From Clostridiales bacterium (lineage in GTDB: Bacteria; Bacillota; Clostridia; Lachnospirales; Lachnospiraceae): a stretch of 64,000 bases of DNA. Below the pieces are notes generated by a model. The model was not told where the DNA came from. It saw only the letters and a program-made list of their open reading frames with translations, and did not search any database. Positions 27,559-36,185 of this stretch are shown here, piece after piece; position 1 is the stretch's first letter; each line of letters begins with the position of its first letter. Location: contig JAGZJZ010000026.1 in the NCBI GenBank assembly GCA_018365455.1, positions 28,827 to 92,826 of the forward strand, written 5' to 3'. A program made the translations under genes and the position numbers.

Positions 27559-30264
27559 TTATTTGATCTCTTTCTTACCCAGCCGCACATCCTCCATATA
27601 ATCAGCCATTTCATCCGACATATGGTTAAACAGATAATTCCTGCTGTTCTGCCGTTTCGCCAGACATTCATTGCGAATCTCCTGATTCACAATTTCAATT
27701 TCCTCTTGCAGCCCTCTTGCCGAGAGCAAATTGCCGCCCTGTCCCATGATAATTACCTGTTCCAGGCGGTCAGAAGTTGCCACGGTTACATGATATTTTC
27801 TTCCAATCTCATGCACTACCTTTTCGATATACTGATCTGCCGTCTCGGCTTCCTTTGTATAAACTACATGGATATTATTGTAAGAAAGCACTTCTCCAAT
27901 ATTACCTTCTACCTTATAAGCATCAAAGACCAGGATCAGCGTACACTTTTTATATCCCTGATAATTACATAATATATCCATCAGCTTATTTCTGGCACTC
28001 TCAATATTTACTTCTGCCAGATCTTTGAGTTCATCCCAGGAAAAGATGATGTTATAGCCATCCACCAGCAGATATTCATCCTGCCCATCCTGTTTTTGCC
28101 GGATCTTTACTTTCGGCTCTGCTTTTTGTTCAAAGGAACTGCGAAATGTAGAATCATTTCTTTCCCGCTTAATCGGTCCAAATGTCCTGACAAAGATCTC
28201 CTCCAATTCTTTTTCACTTTGCCAGGATCCGAACTCCCCCGGCGCTGACGACAGGGGTAATTCTTTTGAAATATCCTCTTTCTCCTTCTCAAGGGCTAAA
28301 CCGCTCTCCACATGCATATAATCCTGCACCTGATCCCACTTTACCACAAATCCTGCCCCATGAGAGCAGAAAACAGACCCGGTAGGATTTTCCAGATCAT
28401 GCTCTGAATCATACCCAATGGCTTCCATGACTTCATCAGCATTATGGCAGGGTGCATATCCTTTCAGTGTACAGAAAAGCCTGCCCCTTCCTCTTGTATA
28501 TGAGATGACCTCTTTTTGGTAATCCCGCATGGTTACTACCGGAGCCGTTCCCAAAAGAACAGACATCTCTCCATCTGGGAGAGGGGTTCCAAAAGTACCA
28601 TGCATTTTCTGCATGTCCGCCAATGCCCTGCCTATCATTTCCGACGGGACTTCTAATCGATACTCATAATAGGGTTCCAGCAAAATACTTTTTGCTTTCT
28701 TTAATCCCTGTCTGACAGCACGATAAGTTGCCTGTCTGAAATCTCCGCCTTCTGTATGTTTGATATGCGCACGCCCCGTAATTACCGTTATTTTCATATC
28801 GGTAACCGGAGAACCTGTCAGTACACCTATGTGTTCCTTTTCTTCCAGATGCGTCAAAATCAGTCTCTGCCAGTTTCGGTCCAGAATATCTTCACTGCAG
28901 GCTGTGGCAAACTGCAAACCGCTTCCCGCCTCCAACGGCTCCATCAGCAGATGTACTTCCGCATAGTGTCGGAGAGGTTCAAAATGTCCCACTCCTTCTA
29001 CTGCTTCCTGTATGGTTTCTTTATATAAAATATTCCCGGTGCCAAATTCAACCGCCACACCAAATCGTTCCTTAATCAGGCTTTTTAAGACCTCGATCTG
29101 CACCTCTCCCATAAGCTGGGCATGAATCTCATTTAACTGTTCATTCCAAACAATATGCAGCAGCGGATCTTCTTCTTCCAGCTGGCGCAGCTGCAGCAGC
29201 ATACGATGTACGTCACTGTCCGGAGGCAGCTGGATCTGATAGGTCAGAATCGGTTCTAAAACGGGAACCTCCGATGCTGCTTCTATTCCCAATCCCTCCC
29301 CCGGATAAGTTTTACTAAGACCGGTAACTGCACACACACTTCCGGCCTCTGCTTCATTTACCATCTCATATCTGCTGCCGGAATAAATACGGATCTGATC
29401 TGCCTTTTCCTCCCAATATTCAGATTGTTTCCCGATTTTTGCTTCAGCACTCACCCCGGAACCATTTGACAAAAGGGTTTTCACCTTCAGGCTTCCCCCC
29501 GTAATTTTCATATAAGTCAGCCGGCTTCCCTGGTCATCTCTTGCAATTTTATAAACTTTTGCACCAAACGCCTCCGGAAATACCGGCGGTACCATATATG
29601 TTTCCAAACCTTTTAAGAATTCTTCCACACCGGTAAGTTTAAGCGCAGATCCAAAGAAACACGGAAACACTTTTCTTGCCTGTATCAATCTCACAATTTC
29701 ACTATTTTCTATTCTGCCTGTTTCCAGATAGTGCTCCAGGGCTGATTCATCGCACATTGCCAGATTTTCCATAAAATCTTCCCCATTTTGGGAAGTTCCA
29801 AAATCCATGCACCCTTCATCCAGCCTTTTCTTCAACTCCTTCAGAAGCCACTCTTGATCCGTCCCGCTCTGATCCATTTTATTTACAAATAAAACCACCG
29901 GTATCTGATAGCCTGCCAGCAGCCTCCATAACGTCTGTGTATGCCCCTGCACCCCATCGGCTCCATTTATCACAAGAATCGCATAATCCAGTACCTGAAG
30001 CGTACGCTCCATTTCCGCTGAAAAGTCCACATGCCCCGGAGTATCCAGAAGCGTTACCTGGGTTTCTCCCAGCTGAAATACCGCCTGTTTGGAGAAGATC
30101 GTAATGCCTCTTTCCCGTTCCAGTTCATAGGTATCTAAAAATGCGTTTCCATAGTCTACTCTTCCCAATTTCCTAATACTGCCACTCAGATACAGCATAC
30201 TCTCCGACAACGTAGTCTTACCTGCATCTACATGGGCTAAAATTCCAATCACTAATTTTTTCAT
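27559..30264 (-). CDS. Tet(M)-like translation GTPase fused to a Rae1/YacP-type NYN nuclease domain
   Basis: 901 aa. The N-terminus is an EF-G/ribosomal-protection GTPase: AHVDAGKTT (G1), ERERGITIF (switch I), DTPGHVDF (G3), NKMD (G4), then EF-G-like domains to about residue 650. From about 725 to 870 a second module reads LLVDGYNIIFSW, LVFDAYKVEG, VVYTKEAETADQYIEK and VATSDRLEQ, the acidic motifs of the NYN/PIN family Rae1 (YacP), a ribosome-associated mRNA endonuclease in Bacillus. The fusion suggests ribosome binding coupled to mRNA cleavage or rescue; tetracycline protection is only inferred by family. Start chosen at 30264; two nearby in-frame starts are possible and the ribosome binding site is weak. 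Confidence 0.85.
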   Translation of the reverse strand: MKKLVIGILAHVDAGKTTLSESMLYLSGSIRKLGRVDYGNAFLDTYELERERGITIFSKQAVFQLGETQVTLLDTPGHVDFSAEMERTLQVLDYAILVINGADGVQGHTQTLWRLLAGYQIPVVLFVNKMDQSGTDQEWLLKELKKRLDEGCMDFGTSQNGEDFMENLAMCDESALEHYLETGRIENSEIVRLIQARKVFPCFFGSALKLTGVEEFLKGLETYMVPPVFPEAFGAKVYKIARDDQGSRLTYMKITGGSLKVKTLLSNGSGVSAEAKIGKQSEYWEEKADQIRIYSGSRYEMVNEAEAGSVCAVTGLSKTYPGEGLGIEAASEVPVLEPILTYQIQLPPDSDVHRMLLQLRQLEEEDPLLHIVWNEQLNEIHAQLMGEVQIEVLKSLIKERFGVAVEFGTGNILYKETIQEAVEGVGHFEPLRHYAEVHLLMEPLEAGSGLQFATACSEDILDRNWQRLILTHLEEKEHIGVLTGSPVTDMKITVITGRAHIKHTEGGDFRQATYRAVRQGLKKAKSILLEPYYEYRLEVPSEMIGRALADMQKMHGTFGTPLPDGEMSVLLGTAPVVTMRDYQKEVISYTRGRGRLFCTLKGYAPCHNADEVMEAIGYDSEHDLENPTGSVFCSHGAGFVVKWDQVQDYMHVESGLALEKEKEDISKELPLSSAPGEFGSWQSEKELEEIFVRTFGPIKRERNDSTFRSSFEQKAEPKVKIRQKQDGQDEYLLVDGYNIIFSWDELKDLAEVNIESARNKLMDILCNYQGYKKCTLILVFDAYKVEGNIGEVLSYNNIHVVYTKEAETADQYIEKVVHEIGRKYHVTVATSDRLEQVIIMGQGGNLLSARGLQEEIEIVNQEIRNECLAKRQNSRNYLFNHMSDEMADYMEDVRLGKKEIK

Positions 30265-30313
30265 TTGCATTCTCACTTATATCATATTACTTTATTTTAA
30301 TCTTTTTATCCCT

Positions 30314-30466
30314 GAGCGTGTTATAAGCTGCTTTCTGTACGCTGTGCGTCACATCTTTTGGGAAATTAGTTCCGAAAGTGTGAAACCCGGCAGGCTGCGC
30401 TGACCGTCTTAAGTAAATCCCTCGAAAAGTGATGTGTACAGATGGCAGTAATATTCAAACAGGCTC
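30314..30466. repeat. About 153-bp imperfect inverted-repeat element (MITE-like)
   Basis: It starts GAGCGTGTTATA and ends TTCAAACAGGCTCT, whose reverse complement is AGAGCCTGTTTGAA. Inner parts also pair imperfectly (CACATCTTTT near 30350 with AAAAGTGATGTG near 30425). Ends resemble the 47-bp palindrome at 2721. No open frame inside. Confidence 0.5.
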
Positions 30467-30672
30467 TATATCTTGCAGCTGAATAAAAATATTATAACAT
30501 TCCTATCCCATGATGACCATGATAAAGTAAAATAAAATATTGAAAACCGTTTAAAAGCCCCTCCGCTATGGGAAGAGGCCTTTATCTATGCAATATTTCA
30601 CAACACAATGGTACTGCCTTCTTTCAAGTATGGGCTCTACAATCATACCACTATTTCCATAAAATTCGTCTC

Positions 30673-30701
30673 TTTACAATTCCGTATTCTAGTGTTATAT
30701 T
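30673..30701 (+). promoter_or_regulatory. Promoter of the antitoxin RNA
   Basis: TTTACA (30673-30678), 17-nt spacer, TATATT (30696-30701), directing transcription against the 3' region of the small toxin gene. Confidence 0.6.
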
Positions 30702-30707
30702 ATTATT

Positions 30708-30797
30708 AGAAAAGGAACAATCGCCCACAAGGTGGTTTGACCGATTAAATGAGTAGAACTACCACCCTAAGCCGTTCAAAGTATCAGGGTGGTTTTT
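30708..30797 (+). ncRNA. Putative type I antitoxin RNA
   Basis: About 90 nt from the predicted start after the promoter at 30673 to a strong terminator: ACCACCCT (30761-30768) pairs with AGGGTGGT (30786-30793), followed by TTTTT. It is complementary to the 3' untranslated part of the toxin mRNA, a convergent layout like txpA/RatA of Bacillus. No credible protein is encoded. Confidence 0.6.
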
Positions 30798-30805
30798 CTA
30801 TGTAG

Positions 30806-30895
30806 CTACTTACAAAACGTAAAAACGAATGTAAGTAATGCCAAAAGGAATATACCAAAAGTCATTATATCCTTAAAATCAAAATGATTTTTCAT
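30806..30895 (-). CDS. Small hydrophobic holin-like toxin (type I toxin-antitoxin)
   Basis: 29 codons. The peptide has a charged start (MKNHFDFKDI) and one membrane helix (MTFGIFLLALLTFVFTF) ending in CK, closely resembling the putative holin-like toxins of Firmicutes. A very strong GGGGGTG ribosome binding site is preceded by a hairpin (CATTCT/AGAATG, 30908-30922) that abuts it and could limit translation. An antisense RNA is predicted downstream. Probably damages the membrane when unpaired from its antitoxin. Confidence 0.68.
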   Translation of the reverse strand: MKNHFDFKDIMTFGIFLLALLTFVFTFCK

Positions 30896-30960
30896 AGGCA
30901 TCACCCCCATTCTTTTAGAATGAGGCTAACACACCCTGCAACACGATTGTTCTTGTGTTT

Positions 30961-30989
30961 ATCTTATCATATGTATAGTTTCTATGCAA
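30961..30989 (-). promoter_or_regulatory. Promoter of the small toxin gene
   Basis: Minus strand TTGCAT (30989-30984), 17-nt spacer, TAAGAT (30966-30961), giving a leader of roughly 60 nt. Confidence 0.5.
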
Positions 30990-31084
30990 TCTGCTATTTT
31001 GCTAATTAATTCTTTTGGTTTTCTTGTTATGTTTTGTTTCTCATCTATTTCCGAGTGTTTACGATGAATTTTAACTCGCCCACA

Positions 31085-31122
31085 TATAAAAAACCCTTGA
31101 AAACATTGCATTTTCAAGGGTT
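31085..31122 (-). terminator. Terminator of the rplM-rpsI operon
   Basis: AACCCTTGAAAA and TTTTCAAGGGTT pair across 31092-31122, followed on the minus strand by a T-run. Confidence 0.85.
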
Positions 31123-31149
31123 CTGTTAATTCTTTTATTAAATTTCTTA

Positions 31150-31542
31150 TTATCTCTTGGAGAACTGAGGAGCACGACGAGCTGCTTTGAGTCCGTATTT
31201 CTTTCTTTCTTTTGCTCTTGGATCTCTTGTTAAGTATCCTGATTTTTTCAAAACTGGTCTGAAATCGCTGTCTACCTGAAGTAATGCTCTGGCGATACCA
31301 TGTCTGATAGCACCAGCCTGTCCTGTTGTTCCACCACCATGTACGTTTACTAAAACGTCATATTTGTCATTAGTCTCTGTTGCTACTAATGGCTGACGAA
31401 CGATAACTTTTAAAGTTTCAAGACCTAAATAGTTGTCGATGTCTCTTTTATTAATGGTAACTTTACCTGTTCCAGGTACTAAATATACTCTTGCGATAGA
31501 TTTTTTTCTTCTTCCTGTTCCGTAGAATTTTGCGTTAGCCAA
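31150..31542 (-). CDS. rpsI: 30S ribosomal protein S9
   Basis: 130 aa. YGTGRRKKSIARVYLVPGTG at the start and the basic C-terminus ending PQFSKR are invariant features; the tail reaches the tRNA in the P site. Second gene after rplM, 17 nt apart, own terminator. Confidence 0.98.
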   Translation of the reverse strand: MANAKFYGTGRRKKSIARVYLVPGTGKVTINKRDIDNYLGLETLKVIVRQPLVATETNDKYDVLVNVHGGGTTGQAGAIRHGIARALLQVDSDFRPVLKKSGYLTRDPRAKERKKYGLKAARRAPQFSKR

Positions 31543-31559
31543 TGTTTTTTACCTCCTTC

Positions 31560-31988
31560 TTAAAATGTTAATACTTCTGGTTTCTGAGCTGCATGATTGT
31601 GCTCTGCACCAGTGTACACGTGAAGTTTTGTCATCATGGATCTTCCTAAAGGTCCTTTTGGAAGCATGCCTTTAACTGCAAGCTCGATAACTCTTTCCGG
31701 CTTCTTGTTTAACATTTCTCTTAAGGTAGTCTCTTTCATTCCACCAACGTAGTCTGAATGATGATAGTAAATCTTCTGATCTAATTTTTTACCTGTTACC
31801 TGAATTTTTTCTGCATTTGTGATGATTACGTAATCACCTGTATCGATGTGAGGAGTAAAGATCGGTTTGTTCTTTCCTCTTAATATTTTAGCTACTTCTG
31901 ATGCTAAACGACCTAATGTATATCCTGTAGCGTCAACTACGTACCATTTTCTTTCAATTGTTGCTGGACTCGCCATAAAACTCTTCAT
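31560..31988 (-). CDS. rplM: 50S ribosomal protein L13
   Basis: 142 aa, full length. KWYVVDATGYTLGRLASEVA and GPLGRSMMTKLHVYTGAEHNH are diagnostic. AGGAGG precedes the ATG. It has a perfect consensus promoter, so it does not depend on truA transcription, which lies 30 kb upstream on the same strand. Confidence 0.98.
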   Translation of the reverse strand: MKSFMASPATIERKWYVVDATGYTLGRLASEVAKILRGKNKPIFTPHIDTGDYVIITNAEKIQVTGKKLDQKIYYHHSDYVGGMKETTLREMLNKKPERVIELAVKGMLPKGPLGRSMMTKLHVYTGAEHNHAAQKPEVLTF

Positions 31989-32076
31989 TGGTTTACCTCC
32001 TTGGATAATTAACTGTTTCTATAGTAAAACGTCTCACCGGGGCTTTGGTTTTTAACGTCTACGTACTACGTCACAT
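31989..32076 (-). promoter_or_regulatory. Candidate structured leader of rplM (L13-leader-like)
   Basis: The leader of about 88 nt can close by pairing TCTCA near its 5' end with TGAGA about 45 nt later, enclosing a GC-rich loop. Firmicute rplM operons are known to carry an autoregulatory L13 leader RNA; identity here is inferred from position and pairing only. Confidence 0.4.
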
Positions 32077-32082
32077 TGAGAT

Positions 32083-32111
32083 ATTATATTACACATCACC
32101 GTGTGTGTCAA
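32083..32111 (-). promoter_or_regulatory. Consensus promoter of rplM-rpsI
   Basis: TTGACA (32111-32106), exactly 17 nt, TATAAT (32088-32083): a perfect match to the sigma-A consensus. Confidence 0.88.
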
Positions 32112-32262
32112 TAACTTTTTCACACATTTTTCCACAATTTTTCGAATTTTTATTTTCCAAAAGGATCACTTCCTGCATAAAATTCAAACAGAGAAAACAT
32201 AGCATTATCAATGCAGCCTGAAAACCGTAAAAAATTTATACTTTCTAAAATTTTTACCAAAA

Positions 32263-32300
32263 AGCTATATTGTTAACCACTAAAATCCAACACAATATGC
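32263..32300. promoter_or_regulatory. Palindromic operator candidate upstream of the radical SAM operon
   Basis: ATATTGT (32267-32273) and ACAATAT (32292-32298) form perfect 7-bp arms 18 nt apart. The left half reads TTGTTAACC, identical to a biotin-repressor (BirA) half-site, but the right half does not match the other BirA half. It lies 38-75 nt upstream of the start codon. Confidence 0.4.
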
Positions 32301-32337
32301 TAGACTTCTATTATAAAGCTTAGTGAAGGAGAACACA

Positions 32338-33336
32338 ATGAATATTTTTGAAAAAATAGAGCATGCAAAACAAATTTCTTTAAACAGGGAATCTCTTGAC
32401 CGTCAGCTCATGATTGATCTTCTGTCCATCCCCCTGGACTCTCCTGCCATAGATGCACTGGGGAAAGCCGCTTTTGAGGTTGCTCAGACAATTACGGAAA
32501 AACGCGCTTACCTTTGGGGAGCAATGGGTGTGGATTTTAAAGCCTGCCCAATGAACTGCGACTTCTGCTCCCTGGGGAAAAAATGGGGATTGGTGAAAGT
32601 AGAACGGGATTTTTCCGAAGCAGAAATTATCGGGAATGTGCGCTACTATGTTGACAATACAGTACGCTGGATCGTACTCAGAACAACCGAGTTTTACAGT
32701 CTGGATGTTTTGGAATCACTCATCCAGACCATCCGCAAGGAAGTTCACGGTACCTACGAAATCGGTTTAAACGTTGGTGAATTTGATGTTACGAAAGCCC
32801 ATGAGCTTTCCAGGCGCGGCGTGGATTTCATTTATCATTCGTTACGTTTAGGCGAAGGCAAGGATACCCGCTTCCAAAAAGAGGAACGTATTGCTACGTT
32901 AAATGCCTGCAAAAACTCACCACTAAAACTGGTTTTTCTGGTAGAACCGGTTGGAATAGAGCATACGAACGAAGAAATTGCAGATATCTGCCAAATGACC
33001 ATCGACTTCGGCGCTATTGTTTCCGGAGCCATGGCAAGAGTTCCGGTAAAGGGAACCCCTCTGGGAGAACTTCCTCAGATCAGCGACCAAAGGCTTGCCC
33101 AGATTATTGCCGTTACCAGACTGGCATGCGGTTATAAAGTTCCCGGCATCTGCATACACCCTGCCAGTGAACTGGCAATTCAGTTTGGTGCCAATGTGGC
33201 GGTTATTGAAACCGGAGCTATTCCCCGGGATGCCTGTTGTTTTCCGAACGAAAAATGGAAACAGTTCGATGTAAACGTGGCAAAACAGTGGTTCCAAAAT
33301 AATGGGTACACAGTCTGTCAAACAGAAAACGATTAA
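32338..33336 (+). CDS. BioB-like radical SAM enzyme
   Basis: 332 aa. CPMNCDFC (about residues 67-74) is the CxxxCxxC that binds the 4Fe-4S cluster and S-adenosylmethionine. The barrel and the stretch ARVPVKGTPLGELPQI resemble biotin synthase (VKVKGTPL), but by eye the cysteines and the Arg that bind the extra 2Fe-2S cluster of BioB are missing, as in PylB/HydE-type enzymes that do not insert sulfur. ATG at 32338 follows GAAGGAG. First gene of a four-gene operon with a NitT/TauT-type importer, so it probably acts on the imported compound. Substrate unknown. Confidence 0.75.
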   Translation: MNIFEKIEHAKQISLNRESLDRQLMIDLLSIPLDSPAIDALGKAAFEVAQTITEKRAYLWGAMGVDFKACPMNCDFCSLGKKWGLVKVERDFSEAEIIGNVRYYVDNTVRWIVLRTTEFYSLDVLESLIQTIRKEVHGTYEIGLNVGEFDVTKAHELSRRGVDFIYHSLRLGEGKDTRFQKEERIATLNACKNSPLKLVFLVEPVGIEHTNEEIADICQMTIDFGAIVSGAMARVPVKGTPLGELPQISDQRLAQIIAVTRLACGYKVPGICIHPASELAIQFGANVAVIETGAIPRDACCFPNEKWKQFDVNVAKQWFQNNGYTVCQTEND

Positions 33337-33382
33337 ACAGAAATGTAAAAAATAGCTTTCATTTATGAAAGGAACACTTGTT

Positions 33383-34486
33383 ATGAAAAAAAACATTATG
33401 AAAGAAAAACTAATATTCCTGCTTCTAACCCTGCTTCTGGTTTTCAGCATGGTATTTGCTGGCGGATGTCAAAAATCCGGCTCTGAAGTTTCTAATTCCA
33501 CTGAAAATGCTGCTTCCACTGAAGTTTCTAATCTCACTGAAGATACTGCTTCTTCTAAAGATAAGAATGCATCTGAAGATACACAACCCGCCGATGAGGC
33601 TTCAGCAGATGCCATACAATTAAAGGTGGGGTCCTGGAAAACTGCTCAGACAATCCAGCCATTTTTCTATGACCAGTTTATTGATAAAAGCTTCCGCATC
33701 GAAGTTCTTCCATTCACAAACCCCGGTGATCAGAAAACTGCTCTTCTTTCCGGCGGTCTGGATATGACTGGAACTACCCTGGTAACAGCTATAAGTGCCG
33801 CAGCTAATAATGAACCTGTACGCATTGTCACCAATCTTTGCAACAAATGTTCTGCTCTGGCTGTGGGAGTAAATTCCGGAATTGAAACGGAAGCCGATCT
33901 AAAAGGCAAAACCATCGCATATGTTCCAGGTACCATGCATCATGCATTATTGCTGGATGTTCTGGAACGTAATGGCATAGATCCTGAAAAGGATGTTGAA
34001 TTGGTACGAATTGATTTCTTTGATATGGGACAGGCTCTTGCTGACGGAACCATTGATGCATTCTGCAGCGGTGAACCGTACCCTTCAGAAGCAGTCAAAA
34101 ATGGTTACGGTAAAATCTTAAGCTATACATATTTTGATGACAGTATCGGAACTATTAATGCAGCTATGATTGTAACAGAAGACACCATTAAAAATAAACC
34201 TGAGGAAGTTCAGAAGATGGTGGATGCCCACATTAAGGCAACCCAGTATCTGACGGAAAACCAGGATGCATGGCTGGATAAAGCGGAAGAATTCGGAACG
34301 GAAAAAGATCTTCTGAAAATCTCTGCAGATAACATCGAGCTGTGTTGGGACATTGACGATGCCTTCATCCAGAACACCAAAAAACTGGCACAGAAAATGC
34401 TGGACCTGGGTATCATCACAAATATGCCTGACATTGATTCCTTGTTTGACCTTACTTTCCTGGAAAATGCAAAGAAAAATCAGTAA
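33383..34486 (+). CDS. NMT1/SsuA-type substrate-binding lipoprotein
   Basis: 367 aa. Signal peptide with lipobox AGGC, then a low-complexity linker with an internal duplication (EVSNSTENAAST, EVSNLTEDTASS), then a NitT/TauT-family binding domain: KTALLSGGLDMTGTTLVTAI and GKTIAYVPGTMHHALLLDVL are typical. Members bind small anions or precursors such as sulfonates, nitrate or thiamine precursors. ATG at 33383 is preferred for its AAAGGA spacing. Confidence 0.88.
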   Translation: MKKNIMKEKLIFLLLTLLLVFSMVFAGGCQKSGSEVSNSTENAASTEVSNLTEDTASSKDKNASEDTQPADEASADAIQLKVGSWKTAQTIQPFFYDQFIDKSFRIEVLPFTNPGDQKTALLSGGLDMTGTTLVTAISAAANNEPVRIVTNLCNKCSALAVGVNSGIETEADLKGKTIAYVPGTMHHALLLDVLERNGIDPEKDVELVRIDFFDMGQALADGTIDAFCSGEPYPSEAVKNGYGKILSYTYFDDSIGTINAAMIVTEDTIKNKPEEVQKMVDAHIKATQYLTENQDAWLDKAEEFGTEKDLLKISADNIELCWDIDDAFIQNTKKLAQKMLDLGIITNMPDIDSLFDLTFLENAKKNQ

Positions 34487-34501
34487 CAAGAACGAGGCGC
34501 T

Positions 34502-35314
34502 ATGGATAGAAAACTTGCTAAAAAAACTCTGACAACATTATCTTCCGGCTTATGGGGCTTTCTGATACCTGGAATACTCCTTCTGCTCTGGTACCTGGCT
34601 ACCAGCAGAGGCGCAGTTCCCGAATATGTGCTGCCTTCTCCACAGAAGCTCTGGATTGTTCTGATTGATTTTATATTTGGAAATTCTAAAGCCACCCCCT
34701 ACTCAGGTAAGCTTTTTGCTAATTTATGGATCAGCTGTTTCCGGGTCTTAAAAGGATTTCTGACTGCCGCTCTGCTTGGCATAACCCTGGGGTTTCTCAC
34801 AGGGCGGGTCCGCCTGCTTCAGAAAATATTTGATCCGTTTGTTCATGCTCTGCGGGCAGTTCCCGGCATCGGATGGCTGCCCATAGCAATCGTCTGGTTC
34901 AGCGTTGGCGAAAAAAGTACACATTTTCTCATATCACTGGCTACCTTTTTCCCAATCTACATGAACACCGCGCAAGGTGCAAAAGAAGTTCCTGATTCCT
35001 ATCTGCGGGCAGGTCAAATGATGGGAGCAGGTTCCATTTCCCTGTTTTGGACGGTGACGCTTCCCAGTGCATTCCCTTCCGTTCTGGTAGGTCTTCGCCT
35101 GGGGCTTGGAATCTCCTGGGCTTACCTGGTTCTGGGTGAGGTCACAGGTGTAACCAGGGGGATCGGAGCCCTCATGACGGATGCACGTATGCTGGGACAT
35201 GTGGATATCGTCCTTGCCTGTATGACGGTCATTGCTGTTACCGGTAAACTATCCGATTTTCTGCTGGTAAAAATCTGCACTCTGTTTTATCCGGTCAAAA
35301 AGTGCAATGTTTAG
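34502..35314 (+). CDS. ABC importer permease (SsuC/TauC family)
   Basis: 270 aa with about six membrane spans. VPDSYLRAGQMMGAGSISLF and the following TLPSAFPSVLVGLRLGLGIS form the conserved coupling loop of NitT/TauT permeases. 15 nt after the binding protein gene. Confidence 0.9.
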   Translation: MDRKLAKKTLTTLSSGLWGFLIPGILLLLWYLATSRGAVPEYVLPSPQKLWIVLIDFIFGNSKATPYSGKLFANLWISCFRVLKGFLTAALLGITLGFLTGRVRLLQKIFDPFVHALRAVPGIGWLPIAIVWFSVGEKSTHFLISLATFFPIYMNTAQGAKEVPDSYLRAGQMMGAGSISLFWTVTLPSAFPSVLVGLRLGLGISWAYLVLGEVTGVTRGIGALMTDARMLGHVDIVLACMTVIAVTGKLSDFLLVKICTLFYPVKKCNV

Positions 35315-35402
35315 AGTGTGATTAAACATTGGTAAACCATAAACTTGAATCCTTAACGACTTGTTTGTGGCAGGCCCAAAATGTATTATAAAGGAGATTT
35401 TC

Positions 35403-36176
35403 ATGAGCCATAATCTATTAACCGTTCAGGGAATATCAAAAAGCTACCGTTCCTCATTTCAGGATTCCATATGTGTCTTTCAAAACCTGAATATCACGGT
35501 AAACCAAAATGAAATCGTAGCACTCCTGGGTCCCAGCGGCTGCGGAAAAACCACGCTTTTGAATATGATTGCCGGATTTGAAATGCCGGATACGGGTGAA
35601 ATATATTTGGAAAAGCAGTCAGTTACCGGTCCGGGTACAAACCGCGGCGTAGTATTTCAGACCCCGGTTCTCTTTCCATGGCTGACGGTTCAGGAAAATA
35701 TCGCATATGGTTTAAACCGCAGACATATTTCCAAAAAGAATCAGCACGAGGCGGTCCAGGAATATCTTAGTCTGGTACATCTAAACGGATTTGAAAATTA
35801 TTATCCCAACGAATTATCCGGCGGTATGCAGCAGCGGGCTGCTCTTGCACGCACCTTAATCCTGCATCCCCAGCTCCTTTTAATGGATGAACCATTTTCC
35901 GCACTGGATCCTGTACTGCGTTTTCAAATGCAGCAGCTGGTACTTTCCATCTGGGAAAAATTAAAACAAACCATAATTTTTGTAACCCATGACATTGAAG
36001 AGGCAATGATTCTCGCTGACCGCATTTATATTTTCGGTAAATGTCCCATGGGTATCTTAGAAGAACGAAAGGTTCCTTCATTTACCATAACTTCCCCTTT
36101 TTCCTCCAGTCTGGACTCACCGGAATTTATCCGCACAAAAAAAGAAATCAGGAACATTTTATTCTCATGCTCCTGA
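35403..36176 (+). CDS. ABC importer ATPase (SsuB/TauB family)
   Basis: 257 aa. Walker A GPSGCGKTT, signature LSGGMQQRAA, Walker B LLLMDEP, H-loop VTHDIEEA. ATG at 35403 follows AAAGGAG. Energises the importer encoded by the two preceding genes. It ends 9 nt before the convergent lipoprotein gene. Confidence 0.92.
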   Translation: MSHNLLTVQGISKSYRSSFQDSICVFQNLNITVNQNEIVALLGPSGCGKTTLLNMIAGFEMPDTGEIYLEKQSVTGPGTNRGVVFQTPVLFPWLTVQENIAYGLNRRHISKKNQHEAVQEYLSLVHLNGFENYYPNELSGGMQQRAALARTLILHPQLLLMDEPFSALDPVLRFQMQQLVLSIWEKLKQTIIFVTHDIEEAMILADRIYIFGKCPMGILEERKVPSFTITSPFSSSLDSPEFIRTKKEIRNILFSCS

Positions 36177-36185
36177 TTTTCCATC

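Noticed and set aside
30568..30756. Plus-strand 62-codon frame in the toxin-antitoxin region
   Set aside because: It spans the antitoxin promoter and has no ribosome binding site.
32267..32298. Full BirA operator upstream of the radical SAM gene
   Set aside because: Only the left half (TTGTTAACC) matches; the right half does not, so it is reported only as a palindrome.
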